Source: an uncultured Roseiflexaceae bacterium (GTDB lineage Bacteria; Chloroflexota; Chloroflexia; Chloroflexales; Roseiflexaceae). Taken from it: 64,000 nt of DNA. Shown here piece by piece: positions 16,211 to 25,453 of this stretch (positions within the stretch are counted from its first letter, which is position 1; every line of letters starts with the position of its first letter). The position numbers and the translations under genes were made by a program. The notes under the pieces are model-generated. The model ran no database searches. It was not told where the DNA came from and saw only the letters and a program-made list of their open reading frames with translations. The stretch covers positions 3,246-67,245 of the forward strand of contig CALKHR010000019.1 in NCBI GenBank assembly GCA_937988885.1, written 5' to 3'.

Positions 16211-17560
16211 TCACAGCAGCACGATCTTCTCGCGTCCGCTGGTCACCTCCTTAGTCGCGTTACGCGTATCGACCACCACCACTGAGTTCGCCACGATCCG
16301 CTCGTAATCGAACGCCGTGTGATTGGTGATGATCACCACACAGTCGGCGCTCGCCAGCAACTCATCGCTGAACGGCGTCGTCTGGTATTTCTTGCCGTGG
16401 TGATCCTCGAACGTGGTGATGTGCGGATCGACTGTTGTGATCTCCGCGCCATCGGCCTCAAGCAACTCCATCACCTTGAACGTCGGCGATTCGCGGTAAT
16501 CGTCGGTGTCGTTCTTGTACGCCACACCCAGCAGCACAATCTTCGAGCCGTTGATCGCCTTGCGTTGGCGGTTCAGCGCGCGCGCCACCAGATCGTGAAC
16601 GTGGCGGGGCATCTGCGTATTGATCTCGCCCGCCAACTCGATAAAGCGCGTGGTCAGATCGAACTCGCGAGCCTTCCACGTCAGGTAGAACGGATCGACC
16701 GGGATACAGTGGCCACCCAAGCCAGGCCCAGGCGTGAACTTCATAAACCCGAACGGCTTGGTGGCCGCCGCGTCGATCACTTCCCAGACGTTCAAGCCCA
16801 TCCGGTCGCACAGCAGGGCCAACTCGTTGACCAGCGCGATATTGACCGAGCGGAAGATATTCTCGAACAGCTTGGTCAATTCGGCCACGCTCGGCGACGA
16901 GACGGGCACAACCTTGTTGGTGATGGCCGAGTAGAAACTGCACGCCAACGTTGTACACTGATCGGTCACGCCGCCAACCACCTTGGGCGTATTCTCAACG
17001 GTGAAGCCCTTGCTGCTCGTCTGGCCTGGGTCGATGCGCTCGGGCGAGAAGGCCAGGAAGCAATCCTCACCAACGCGCAGGCCGGTCGCCTCCAGGCCGG
17101 GCTTGATCACCTCAGTTGTTGTGCCTGGATAGGTGGTGCTCTCCAGCACCACGAGCTGGCCGCTGCGCAGTGTGCGAGCGATGTTATCGGCGGCGCTCTG
17201 AATGAACGAGATGTCCGGGTCGCGTGTGGCGTTGAGTGGTGTGGGCACGCAGATCACGATCACATCGCAGGCCCGGAGGCGGCGGAAGTCGGTGGTGGCC
17301 TCGAAGCGATTCTGGCTGCGGAGCGTCGCGATTTCCTCCGAGGTGACATCACCGATATGGCTTTCGCCACGATTAAGCAGTTCGACCTTATCTCGGCTGA
17401 CATCGAAGCCCAACACCGAGAATCCGACCTTACCGGCACGCGTCGCCAACGGCAGGCCCACGTAGCCTAAACCAACAATACCCACCAGGGCAGCACGATG
17501 CTCGATCTTCTGCAGAAGCTCCTCGTAGACTGCCAGTGCGGTGCCATTTTGTATCGACAT
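16211..17560 (-). CDS. Nucleotide-sugar 6-dehydrogenase (WbpA/WecC type)
   Basis: A 449-residue UDP-glucose/UDP-HexNAc dehydrogenase family protein. It has the N-terminal Rossmann motif GIVGLGYVGLPLA, the ICVPTPLN motif, the central helix with TKLFENIFRSVNIALVNELA, the catalytic Cys285 in GLGGHCIPVDPFYL and the C-terminal UDP-binding domain with GVAYKNDTDDYRESP. It oxidises C6 of a UDP-sugar to the uronic acid with two NAD. The motif pattern fits UDP-GlcNAc or UDP-ManNAc dehydrogenases better than UDP-glucose dehydrogenase, but this is a judgement from pattern. It is transcribed on the same strand as the methyltransferase and glycosyltransferases upstream, suggesting capsule or glycan synthesis. 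A GAAAGG sequence precedes the ATG. Confidence 0.93.
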   Translation of the reverse strand: MSIQNGTALAVYEELLQKIEHRAALVGIVGLGYVGLPLATRAGKVGFSVLGFDVSRDKVELLNRGESHIGDVTSEEIATLRSQNRFEATTDFRRLRACDVIVICVPTPLNATRDPDISFIQSAADNIARTLRSGQLVVLESTTYPGTTTEVIKPGLEATGLRVGEDCFLAFSPERIDPGQTSSKGFTVENTPKVVGGVTDQCTTLACSFYSAITNKVVPVSSPSVAELTKLFENIFRSVNIALVNELALLCDRMGLNVWEVIDAAATKPFGFMKFTPGPGLGGHCIPVDPFYLTWKAREFDLTTRFIELAGEINTQMPRHVHDLVARALNRQRKAINGSKIVLLGVAYKNDTDDYRESPTFKVMELLEADGAEITTVDPHITTFEDHHGKKYQTTPFSDELLASADCVVIITNHTAFDYERIVANSVVVVDTRNATKEVTSGREKIVLL

Positions 17561-17740
17561 ACCAATAACCTTTCAAGGGGATGTGAGTTATCTTACGTTC
17601 GTTTTAATTAGGTTGAGCGCATACATGGCCTGCACGACAGCGTTTGAGGCCAGGCAGCAACTTCGCTACGATTATAAAGCACGATGTACTCGCTCTGTTA
17701 TGCCGCATGATACTGCGCTCCGTGGCATAACAGTGGGCAA

Positions 17741-18541
17741 TTACCAAGCGATGAACGATCCCGAATCTTTGGTGATCGCGATCGATCCGCGCTCGGCGAT
17801 CTCCTGTTGGAGCCACTGGGTGAGCGCGTCGTACGCGGCCTCGGCTGGGTCATCGCCGAGATGCCCCGAGCGAATGAACGCCACCAGCGGCTCAACCTCC
17901 GTCACCACCAAGCCATCGTCGAACCTGCGCATCTCGCTATGGCCGAAGTAGCGCGACAAGTGCGCGAGGCCGTTCTCAAGCGAAAACGACGGCGTTTCGT
18001 GCTTGGCGAACATGTAGGGAATGTTGAAGCGCTGCGCCAGCGCGAACACCTCGTTCAGGTGCGCCACGCCCGTTGTTGTGGCGTAGAATCGTCCGTTGGG
18101 CCGCAGCACGCGCCGGATCTCGGCGAGCGCCTTGGGCAGGTCGGGCACATGGTAGAGCATATGGTTCGCGATCACCACATCGAAGCTCGCATCGTTATAC
18201 GGGATCGCCTGCACATCGATGCGCTCGAAGGCGAAATCGCTCGGCACATTCGCCAGGCGTTGCTGCGCCTCATCGAGCATGCCCTGCGAGAAATCCGAGA
18301 GTGTGATCTGCCAACCTGCCGGGATGCGGTCGCGATTCTCGAACCAAAGATGACCCGCACCAGCACCAAGTTCGAGAACCTTGGCCTGTGCGGGCAACTC
18401 CCACTGATCAAATACCCAACGGTGCCAGTTGTACGTATTCCGACTAAACCGCTGATGGAGGGCGATACGTGCTTGGAGATTGGCGGCATTGCGGTATTGC
18501 TGGTTCAGCAAGTACTCTTGATTATGCATCGACTTCGCCAT
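17741..18541 (-). CDS. SAM-dependent class I methyltransferase
   Basis: A 266-residue methyltransferase of the class I Rossmann type. Motif I is VLELGAGAGHLW, an acidic residue follows in TLSDFSQGM, and the motif around FERIDVQAIPYNDASFDVVI and HVPDLPKALAEIRRVLRPNG is typical of Methyltransf_11/25 proteins. The methyl acceptor cannot be read from sequence. It lies 22 bases downstream of the GT4 glycosyltransferase gene and upstream of the nucleotide-sugar dehydrogenase, so methylation of a glycan or lipid intermediate is plausible. The ATG follows AGGAGGGCTGAA. A second in-frame Met five codons later is less well placed. Confidence 0.9.
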   Translation of the reverse strand: MAKSMHNQEYLLNQQYRNAANLQARIALHQRFSRNTYNWHRWVFDQWELPAQAKVLELGAGAGHLWFENRDRIPAGWQITLSDFSQGMLDEAQQRLANVPSDFAFERIDVQAIPYNDASFDVVIANHMLYHVPDLPKALAEIRRVLRPNGRFYATTTGVAHLNEVFALAQRFNIPYMFAKHETPSFSLENGLAHLSRYFGHSEMRRFDDGLVVTEVEPLVAFIRSGHLGDDPAEAAYDALTQWLQQEIAERGSIAITKDSGSFIAW

Positions 18542-18563
18542 TTCAGCCCTCCTGCTGCGTCCA

Positions 18564-19805
18564 TCACGATGTGGCCCAGGAGTGTACCGCCAAGTTGTAC
18601 GCCTCCTCGAAGCGCTCAGCCGTGATATCCCACGTCAATTCATCGAGGATGCGTTGGCGAGCGGCGGCGCCGAGCCGTTGCGCAAACGCGCGGTCGCTCA
18701 GCAGACGGCCAATCGCTTGGCTGAGCGCGGCGGGGTCGCGCTCGGGCACCAGCAGGCCGTGCACGCCATCGTCGATCACCTCGGGGATGCCCGCCACCGC
18801 CGAAGCGACGATCGGACAACCCGTGCCCATCCCTTCGAGCAGCGCGTTGGGTAGGCCATCGATATTGCCGCCCTGATCGCGGATCGAAGGCACCACGTAC
18901 ACATCGGCAGCGCTCACGTATTTGGCAGCTTGTTCGCGGTTGAGATGCCCAGGGAAGCGCACCCGATGCGCCACACCAAGTTCGTGAGCGCGCCGCTCCA
19001 ACTCCTCGCGCAGATCGCCGTACCCGCCGATCACCAGCATCGCGTTCGGGTGTTCGGCCACGATACGCGGCATCGCTTCGAGCAGATAGGTCAAGCCCTT
19101 TTTATAGACCAAGCGGCTGACCGTCACAATCAGCGGCGTGTCGGCATCCAAGCCCAATTCTGCGCGCACCTGTGCCCCAGCCGTCGGGTTCGGCTTGAAC
19201 GCCTGCGGGTCCACGCCGTAGTGCACCACCGATGTGCTCGCCGCGCGGGCACCTATGCGCAGCGCGCGGTCGCGCAGGTCGCCGCTGCAGGCTGTGACGG
19301 CGCTGGCCGCACGGAAGGCGCTCGTGGCGGCCAACGTGAGTGGAAAGGCCCGTTCGGCCAGGTAGACATCCGAGCCGTGCAGGCTCACCACCAGCGGGCG
19401 CTTGACGAGGCGCGCCACCAACGCAGCGGGTGGGCCGTTTGGCAGCACCCAATGGGCGTGCACCACATCGAACGGCCCGGCGCTGCGCACCAGCCGATAG
19501 AGTGACGCTACGCTGGAGCCGAGCGCTAGCGGCGCCGCCACCACCGCCGCGCCGCGCAACCCGACATCGGCGCGCAGCGACTGGGCGTATCCCCAAATGT
19601 TCAGTGCGGGCAATGGACTATAGCGAAAAAAGTGGAGGTGTACGCCTCGCTCAACGGGTTCTCGGCGTACATCGGGATGAAATGGTGCTACCACATGAAC
19701 CGTATGGCCCCGGCGCACCAAGCCAGCAGCAATCTCCTCGATAAATGGCGCTGTCGTCTCACCCGGAAACTTCGGGTAAGAACTTGTGAGCATACAGATT
19801 TTCAT
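18564..19805 (-). CDS. GT4-family glycosyltransferase
   Basis: A 413-residue glycosyltransferase with a GT-B fold. The N-terminal acceptor domain begins MKICMLTSSYPKFPGETTAPF and holds VVHAHWVLPNGPPAAL and LHGSDVYLA; the C-terminal donor domain has VSRLVYKKGLTYLLEA, IGGYGDLREEL and the GT4 Glu-containing segment (DGLPNALLEGMGTGCPIVA). It should transfer a sugar from a nucleotide donor on the cytoplasmic side of the membrane. Its ATG overlaps the stop of the upstream membrane glycosyltransferase gene (ATGA), so the two are co-translated and likely act on the same glycan. Donor and acceptor are unknown. Confidence 0.94.
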   Translation of the reverse strand: MKICMLTSSYPKFPGETTAPFIEEIAAGLVRRGHTVHVVAPFHPDVRREPVERGVHLHFFRYSPLPALNIWGYAQSLRADVGLRGAAVVAAPLALGSSVASLYRLVRSAGPFDVVHAHWVLPNGPPAALVARLVKRPLVVSLHGSDVYLAERAFPLTLAATSAFRAASAVTACSGDLRDRALRIGARAASTSVVHYGVDPQAFKPNPTAGAQVRAELGLDADTPLIVTVSRLVYKKGLTYLLEAMPRIVAEHPNAMLVIGGYGDLREELERRAHELGVAHRVRFPGHLNREQAAKYVSAADVYVVPSIRDQGGNIDGLPNALLEGMGTGCPIVASAVAGIPEVIDDGVHGLLVPERDPAALSQAIGRLLSDRAFAQRLGAAARQRILDELTWDITAERFEEAYNLAVHSWATS

Positions 19806-22792
19806 TGTTGCGCGGCCACCACACCGCCATAATTTGCAGGAAAGCGATAAATTTCCGTCGTCATTGTAATCGTACGGCCCTCGGTGTTCAGCGCCTGATA
19901 CACCGGCGTTGTATAGACATGTTCCAGCGTGCCGTCCTTGATCAGCGCGTCCATTGTGGCGCGGATCTCGGCGGGCGGACGCTGCAGACTATCGACTACC
20001 AGATAGCGCACCTGATAGTGCTTGGCGATGCGCAGGAACGTGTCGCGGTTCGTAGTGTGCGGCACCATCAGCGCGGGCAAGCGGGTCTGCCAGTTGAACT
20101 GCCAGGGGTTGCGCGTCATCACCACAGCGTCGGTCTCGTTGTGCTGGCGCGTCCAATCGGCCAGCCACGTGTAGGCATCGATATCAGCGGCATAGCGTTG
20201 CGGTTCGGCGCGCACCTTCTCGCTGATCACGGGCCACGACGGCCCCACGATCATCACCAGGGCCGCGCCAGCCAGCAGCAGGCCGAGCGGTGCCCAGCGA
20301 CCGTCGCCGATCGCCGCGATGCGGTCGTAGCCGCGCCACAGCGCATAGGAGGCCAGTAGCGCCAACCACGGCATCACCATCACAAAATAGCGCTCTTCAT
20401 CGGCGTGCCAGTAGAAGATTAAGAAGGCCGTATAGGGCAGGAAGGTCAGCATCAACAGACTGAGCAGGCGCAAACGGCTGCGCAGCGTGCCCAGCGCGCC
20501 GAGCACCAACCACGCGCCCACGCCAAACAGCACTGGCGATTTGTCCGAACGCCCGAACACATGCTCGCTCAAGCCGAACGGCAGGCCCTTCCAGGCGGGC
20601 AGCATATAATCGCGTACGGCCACCACCTGATCGCTGACCTTCTTAAGCGAGCGGTCGAAGCCCCAGCGCAAGATCCAGGTCGCGTCGGGCAGGCCGCCCG
20701 TCTCGCCAAGCCCCTGCTCCGGCGTGTAGATTTTGTAGATCTCCCACGAGCGCGTGTAGCCCTGCACCCACGCATCGCGGCTCTCGGTGGAGAAGAACGG
20801 CGTGCCGAACATCACCAGGTTGCGCACCACGTAGGGCGAAAGGATGGCCAGGGCGATCGCGCTCCAGAGCACCACGGGCGCGAACGCATTGACGAACGCC
20901 GAGCGCGAGTGCAGCAGCGGCAGCACGGGCTTGCGCGAGATCTGCGCCTCGCCGGGGACGCGCGCGCGCCAAGCGTGCCACATCTGGATCAGGAACCACA
21001 CGCCCATGCCGAAGGCCATCATCACACCGCTGCCCGGCTTCTGCAGCATCATCAAGCCTGTCAGCACCGCCGAGCCGATCAGCCAATTGCGGGGATTGCG
21101 GTCGTTGCGCTGGTCGGACACCGCACGGTACAGGAACGCCATCGCGCCAAACAGGAACACAACGAACGCCAGATCCGTCGTGGTGTAGATGATCAGCTTA
21201 AAGAACAGGTGGCTGGTCAGAATGATGATTGTGGCGGTTAGGCCCACGCGCCGATCCCACAGCCGCGTGCCAACCGTATAGATCAGCACGCCCAGCAGGG
21301 TGATGAAGATCAGATTGGGCAACTTGGCGACCCAGGGCGCTTCGCCCAGCACCGCGAAGAACGGCGCGATCCAGACCGGCTGGAGCATCGGCCATGTCTC
21401 CTGCGGGCGGGTCACACCGTCGTAGAGGCGGTAGAACTGCGTGACATAATCGACCACCCAGCCGCGCCCCGCCACCAGATTGCGCGCCACCACGGCGTTG
21501 TCGGCGTAATCGGCGTGGCCCACGTAGGGCAGCATGGCGTTCACGCGGGCCAGGTAGGCCACCCAAATCACCAGAAACAGGCCGAGCAGCGTCAGCGCGC
21601 CCGTTCGCGAGCCGATCATCCTCACTAGGCCGTTCGCCAAGCGCGGCAGCCCCTCGCGGCCCAGCACCAGCGCAAGCAACAGCAGGCCAGCGCCCAGCAG
21701 GCTCAGCAATAGCGAATCGGGGAAGGTGCTGCGGAACAGGTTGCTGCCGGGCGGCTGAAACGTCAAGCCAGCCCGCATAATCACGTAGGCCAGCCAAGCC
21801 GTGCCCATCGAGATCAGGCCGTAGTTGAGCGCCGCGCCTTGGCTGTAGCGCCCCAAGAGCGCGCCAATATAGCGGCGGATCGGGGCGCGCAGCGCGATCA
21901 CTAGCGCGAACAGCGCCGCACCCACAAACCACGGCATCAGCGCCGCTGTCCAGATACGCGCGAACGCCAAGCCGATCGCCGTGGCGCTCACCAAAAGCGT
22001 GGAGAGCACGAAGGCCAGCGTTGGTCGGCGGGTCATCGCGCTCAACGCGAGCATCCAGATCCCGCCTCCAAGCACCAGGAGCGCAAGCGGTAGCGCGGCG
22101 GGCAGCGTGGGGCGGGTGGAGAGATCAGCGATGCGCAACTGCTCTAGCCGAATGCCTTTTGGACGAGCATCCTGGTACTGAAGTGTGTTGGTGAACGAAT
22201 CTGATGTGTGAAGACTTAAAACGAGCGGGTTGTTGGCACGCAAATCGCCAGGGATGCGGAAGGTGTATTCGCCCCACTGATCGGTCGGCTCGAAGCTGCC
22301 GATCGTGGTGCTGTTCACCGCTACAGTGACGTGCGGTTGTCGTGTGATGTGATTTTGGACATCGGAGGGCCATCCTTGGGCGCGCAGCGTCAATTCAAGG
22401 TCACCACCCGTGCCGAGGCCGGGCAGCCAGAATGTCGCATCTTGGCGAGTCCAGCGGCTGCGCATCGTCTGCGCATCGGGGCTGAATTCATCGCCATACA
22501 GGCTTGTTTGGTCGGCGACGCCAGCACCTTCACTGGCACGCAAAAACAGCCGGTCGCCAAACCAGCCAATAGCGATGTCGGTTGCGGCAGGTGCCTGATA
22601 AGCCAAGCTTCCGGCCAGCAGCGCCAAAGCCAGCAGCAGGGCTAGACGCCGATCCCAAAAATGAATGAGCGGGCCAGTAGAGGCGTCGCTCGTCGATGGC
22701 CACACTGTCGGTTGTTTGGTTGCCGTATCGGTACGCACGGCGGTATTATACCGCGAGTCACGCATCAACAAAATCACGCACAACTGAGACAT
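19802..22792 (-). CDS. Large multi-pass membrane glycosyltransferase (GT39/PMT-like)
   Basis: A protein of up to 996 residues. A single TM segment near residue 55 is followed by a luminal beta-rich domain (about 75-225, VAVNSTTIGSFEPTDQWGEY), then about a dozen hydrophobic segments and a soluble C-terminal part. The first loop of the catalytic region, GHADYADNAVVARNLVAGRG, has the acidic residues typical of PMT/ArnT-type enzymes that use polyprenyl-phosphate sugars outside the membrane. The fold assignment is firm; donor and acceptor are not known. Start codon uncertain: ATG at 22792 and at 22765 both lack ribosome binding sites, and a minus-strand TATAAT at 22745-22750 could mean that the true start is a GTG further in. 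It is coupled to the GT4 gene by an ATGA overlap. Confidence 0.87.
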   Translation of the reverse strand: MSQLCVILLMRDSRYNTAVRTDTATKQPTVWPSTSDASTGPLIHFWDRRLALLLALALLAGSLAYQAPAATDIAIGWFGDRLFLRASEGAGVADQTSLYGDEFSPDAQTMRSRWTRQDATFWLPGLGTGGDLELTLRAQGWPSDVQNHITRQPHVTVAVNSTTIGSFEPTDQWGEYTFRIPGDLRANNPLVLSLHTSDSFTNTLQYQDARPKGIRLEQLRIADLSTRPTLPAALPLALLVLGGGIWMLALSAMTRRPTLAFVLSTLLVSATAIGLAFARIWTAALMPWFVGAALFALVIALRAPIRRYIGALLGRYSQGAALNYGLISMGTAWLAYVIMRAGLTFQPPGSNLFRSTFPDSLLLSLLGAGLLLLALVLGREGLPRLANGLVRMIGSRTGALTLLGLFLVIWVAYLARVNAMLPYVGHADYADNAVVARNLVAGRGWVVDYVTQFYRLYDGVTRPQETWPMLQPVWIAPFFAVLGEAPWVAKLPNLIFITLLGVLIYTVGTRLWDRRVGLTATIIILTSHLFFKLIIYTTTDLAFVVFLFGAMAFLYRAVSDQRNDRNPRNWLIGSAVLTGLMMLQKPGSGVMMAFGMGVWFLIQMWHAWRARVPGEAQISRKPVLPLLHSRSAFVNAFAPVVLWSAIALAILSPYVVRNLVMFGTPFFSTESRDAWVQGYTRSWEIYKIYTPEQGLGETGGLPDATWILRWGFDRSLKKVSDQVVAVRDYMLPAWKGLPFGLSEHVFGRSDKSPVLFGVGAWLVLGALGTLRSRLRLLSLLMLTFLPYTAFLIFYWHADEERYFVMVMPWLALLASYALWRGYDRIAAIGDGRWAPLGLLLAGAALVMIVGPSWPVISEKVRAEPQRYAADIDAYTWLADWTRQHNETDAVVMTRNPWQFNWQTRLPALMVPHTTNRDTFLRIAKHYQVRYLVVDSLQRPPAEIRATMDALIKDGTLEHVYTTPVYQALNTEGRTITMTTEIYRFPANYGGVVAAQQ

Positions 22793-22873
22793 GGATTGGT
22801 TGAATCTGAGAGGCAGGCGGGTGCCGACAAGGTTTGATCGAGGTCATCTTGCCCCTGTTCCGGCAACTAAAGA

Positions 22874-22907
22874 GAGGATATGTTATAATTGCCATGCGTA
22901 TATCCTC
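22874..22907 (+). promoter_or_regulatory. -10 box inside an 8-bp inverted repeat (putative operator)
   Basis: GAGGATAT (22874-22881) and ATATCCTC (22900-22907) form a perfect inverted repeat with an 18-base spacer containing TATAAT at 22884-22889. The arrangement, an inverted repeat flanking a consensus -10 box about 80 bases before a small gene, is what a repressor-controlled promoter looks like. No clear -35 box was found. The same dyad could also act as a hairpin in a leader RNA if transcription starts further upstream. Confidence 0.5.
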
Positions 22908-22970
22908 CTTTTTAACCTGTTGTTACTAGTTGTTGGGCTTCTGTTGCCCCTTCGTGAGAGGAATGCCTCT

Positions 22971-23195
22971 ATGTCTGTCGTAGAGCTGGATACCTTGATT
23001 GACCGGCTCCTGCCGCAAGTGCTTGCGGATCCCGATCTAGGCGACGGACGAACGTTCACACAATTGCATTTTAGTCGCCTTTGGGCTTTAACATGCTTAT
23101 ACGCTGGTGAATGTTATGATGAGGATTTATTGGCTTCTCGGGTTCCTGCGTATTTGCCCCCGAAGGTATTGTTTGCCCGTGAAGTAGCCTCGTAA
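22971..23195 (+). CDS. Small protein of unknown function (74 residues)
   Basis: A short frame beginning MSVVELDTLIDRLL with GAGAGG eight bases before the ATG and a promoter-like element 80 bases further upstream. The protein is acidic, with an LxxLIDRLLPQVL amphipathic helix at the N-terminus, and a middle segment LHFSRLWALTCLYAGECYDE; no known domain was recognised. Codon use is somewhat more AT-rich than in the neighbours. A terminator-like hairpin separates it from the ADP-ribosylglycohydrolase gene. It may be a small regulator or a partner of that enzyme; there is no direct evidence. The frame is open further upstream but that part lacks a start with a ribosome binding site. Confidence 0.5.
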   Translation: MSVVELDTLIDRLLPQVLADPDLGDGRTFTQLHFSRLWALTCLYAGECYDEDLLASRVPAYLPPKVLFAREVAS

Positions 23196-23286
23196 CGCAG
23201 GTTTCCGACACACCATTGGGTAGACGCTCGCTAAAAAGTCTCCCTCGTAATCGTTTCCCCTACTTACCCGTCCTCGTTGGATATAT

Positions 23287-23310
23287 GCCCTCTGGCTTGA
23301 GAGGGCTTTT
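23287..23310 (+). terminator. Intrinsic terminator or attenuator before the ARH gene
   Basis: GCCCTCT (23287-23293) and AGAGGGC (23300-23306) form a perfect 7-bp stem with a 6-base loop, followed by TTTT. It lies 26 bases before the ATG of the ADP-ribosylglycohydrolase gene, so it would end the small-gene transcript or attenuate read-through into the enzyme gene. Confidence 0.6.
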
Positions 23311-23335
23311 CAAGCAGCACGAAAGGATCGAAGCA

Positions 23336-25453
23336 ATGATGCTCCCCCACGGTTATGCCGAACGGGTGTATGCTGGTGTGCTTGGCAAGTTGATCGGCGT
23401 ATACCTGGGCCGTCCGTTCGAAGGTTGGTCGTACGAACGCATTATGGCCGAGCTTGGCGAGATCAATTACTACGTTCACGAGCAACGTGGCGTTCCCCTG
23501 ATCGTCACCGACGACGATATTTCGGGAACCTTCACCTTCCTGCGAGCACTGCCCGATTACGGCAATTCACGCGACCTCACTCCTGCGCAGATCGGCCAAA
23601 CGTGGCTGAACTACATCATCGAGCAACGCACGATCCTGTGGTGGGGCGGACTCGGCAACTCGACCGAGCACACCGCCTTTTTGCGTTTGAAGCATGGCAT
23701 TCCAGCGCCAAAGAGCGGTTCGATAGCGCTCAATGGGCGGGTGGTGGCCGAGCAGATCGGCGCGCAGATCTTTGTCGATGGCTGGGCCATGGTCGCGCCC
23801 GGAGATCCGGAGTTAGCCGCAGATCTGGCGCGGCGCGCTGGCAGCGTGAGCCACGATGGCGAGGCGATCTACGGCGCACAGGTGATCGCGGCGATGGAGG
23901 CACAGGCGTTTGTCGAGCGCGACATCAACAAACTGCTCGATACGGCCGTGGCGCTGATCCCCGCCGATTCGCTGATCGCCCGCCTGATCAGCGATATTCG
24001 TGAGTGGCACGCCCAGGAGAGCGATTGGCGCATTAACCGCGAGCGCATTGTGGAGCGCTACGGCTACGACCGCTACGGCGGCAACTGCCATATCGTGCCG
24101 AACCACGCCCTGATCATTTTGGCGCTGCTGCACGGCAACGGCGACTTCCAACGCTCGATGATGATCGTCAACACCAGTGGCTGGGATACCGATTGCAACG
24201 CGGGCAATGTGGGCTGCCTGCTGGGCATTCGCGATGGCTTGGCGGCCTTCGAGAGCGGGCCGGATTGGCGCGGCCCCGTGGCGGATCGGCTCTACCTGGC
24301 GACCGCTGAGGGCGGGCGCGGCATCACCGACGCGGTGACCGAGACGTTCCATATCGTGAATATCGGGCGGGCGTTGGCTGGCGAGGCGCCGCTGGCCCCC
24401 AAGGACGGCGCGCGCTTCCACTTCGAGCTACCTGGCGCGTTGCAGGGCTTCGTGGCCGAGGATAGTCCGGCATCGCGGGGCACGCTGCGCCTTGAGAATG
24501 TGGTGGGTCACAGTTTGCGGGGCGAGCGAACGTTGGCGCTACACTACCAGTACGTGGCGCCTGGACGACCCGCCCGCGCCGCCACGGCGACCTTCATCCC
24601 ACCTGAGGCGATCAACATGCCGGGCTACGCGCTGCTGGCCTCGCCGACCCTGCATCCGGGCCAGACCATGCGGGCGCTGCTCAAGGCCGATGAGGCCAAC
24701 GCCGCGGCGATCTCCTGCCAATTGTACCTGCGCTTCTACGGCACAAACGATCAGTTGGAGCGCAGTTATGGACCGCAGATCCTGCTTGCGCCCGGCGAAC
24801 GCCACGAACTCTATTGGCAGATCGGCGACCTGGGTGGCGCGCCGATCGCTGAGATCGGCGTGGAGTTGAGCGCGTCGCAGCGGTCCGATGGCACGGTGTA
24901 CCTCGATGAGCTCGATTGGGGTGGTGCGCCGAATGTGGTGTTGAGGCGGCCTGCGGCGGGCGGCACGATGTGGCGGCGGGCCTGGGTCGATGCGGTTGAC
25001 CAGTTCGGCTCGTGGTGGCCCGAGGCGTACCGCTTGGTGCAGAACGAGGGCACCGGCTTGCTGATGCAGGGCAGCCGCAACTGGACCGACTACCAGGTCA
25101 AGGCGGCTATCACGCCACACTTGGCGAAGGCGTGCGGCATCGCAGCGCGGGTGCAGGGGCTGAAGCGCTACTACGTCCTGCAACTCGCCAGTAACCAATC
25201 CCTTCAATTGGTGAAGATGCTCGACGGCGAGACGGTGCTGGCCGAGGTGCCATTGCGCTGGGAGTTTGGCAGAACGTACGAGCTTCGCCTCGAAGTTGTG
25301 GGCGATCACATCCGTGGTTGGCTCGATGGTCGTCTGCTGATCGACCTGTACGACCGTAACAACCCGTTGAAGGACGGTGGCATCGCGCTGGTCTGCACGG
25401 AGGGGCGCATCGCAACCGAGCAGGTCGAGGTGCAGCCCGCCGAAGAGGGCTAG
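23336..25453 (+). CDS. ADP-ribosylglycohydrolase-family protein with C-terminal beta-sandwich domains
   Basis: A 705-residue protein. Residues 1-345 are an ADP-ribosylglycohydrolase (ARH/DraG) domain: the metal-binding TDDD (58-61) and the C-terminal SGWDTDCNAGN motif with Asp284/Asp286 are both present. Residues about 370-530 and 530-705 are beta-rich; the last region (RGWLDGRLLIDLYDRNNPL, then GGIALVCTEGR) looks like a concanavalin-type or 3-keto-disaccharide-hydrolase-like domain. ARH enzymes release ADP-ribose from proteins or related N-glycosides; the extra lectin-like modules suggest a carbohydrate-linked substrate instead, which is inference. No signal peptide. The ATG at 23336 follows GAAAGGATC. 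Its 3' end overlaps the convergent kinase gene by four bases. Confidence 0.9.
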   Translation: MMLPHGYAERVYAGVLGKLIGVYLGRPFEGWSYERIMAELGEINYYVHEQRGVPLIVTDDDISGTFTFLRALPDYGNSRDLTPAQIGQTWLNYIIEQRTILWWGGLGNSTEHTAFLRLKHGIPAPKSGSIALNGRVVAEQIGAQIFVDGWAMVAPGDPELAADLARRAGSVSHDGEAIYGAQVIAAMEAQAFVERDINKLLDTAVALIPADSLIARLISDIREWHAQESDWRINRERIVERYGYDRYGGNCHIVPNHALIILALLHGNGDFQRSMMIVNTSGWDTDCNAGNVGCLLGIRDGLAAFESGPDWRGPVADRLYLATAEGGRGITDAVTETFHIVNIGRALAGEAPLAPKDGARFHFELPGALQGFVAEDSPASRGTLRLENVVGHSLRGERTLALHYQYVAPGRPARAATATFIPPEAINMPGYALLASPTLHPGQTMRALLKADEANAAAISCQLYLRFYGTNDQLERSYGPQILLAPGERHELYWQIGDLGGAPIAEIGVELSASQRSDGTVYLDELDWGGAPNVVLRRPAAGGTMWRRAWVDAVDQFGSWWPEAYRLVQNEGTGLLMQGSRNWTDYQVKAAITPHLAKACGIAARVQGLKRYYVLQLASNQSLQLVKMLDGETVLAEVPLRWEFGRTYELRLEVVGDHIRGWLDGRLLIDLYDRNNPLKDGGIALVCTEGRIATEQVEVQPAEEG

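Noticed and set aside
23933..24421. A minus-strand frame antisense to the ARH gene
   Set aside because: Shadow of a conserved gene; no ribosome binding site.
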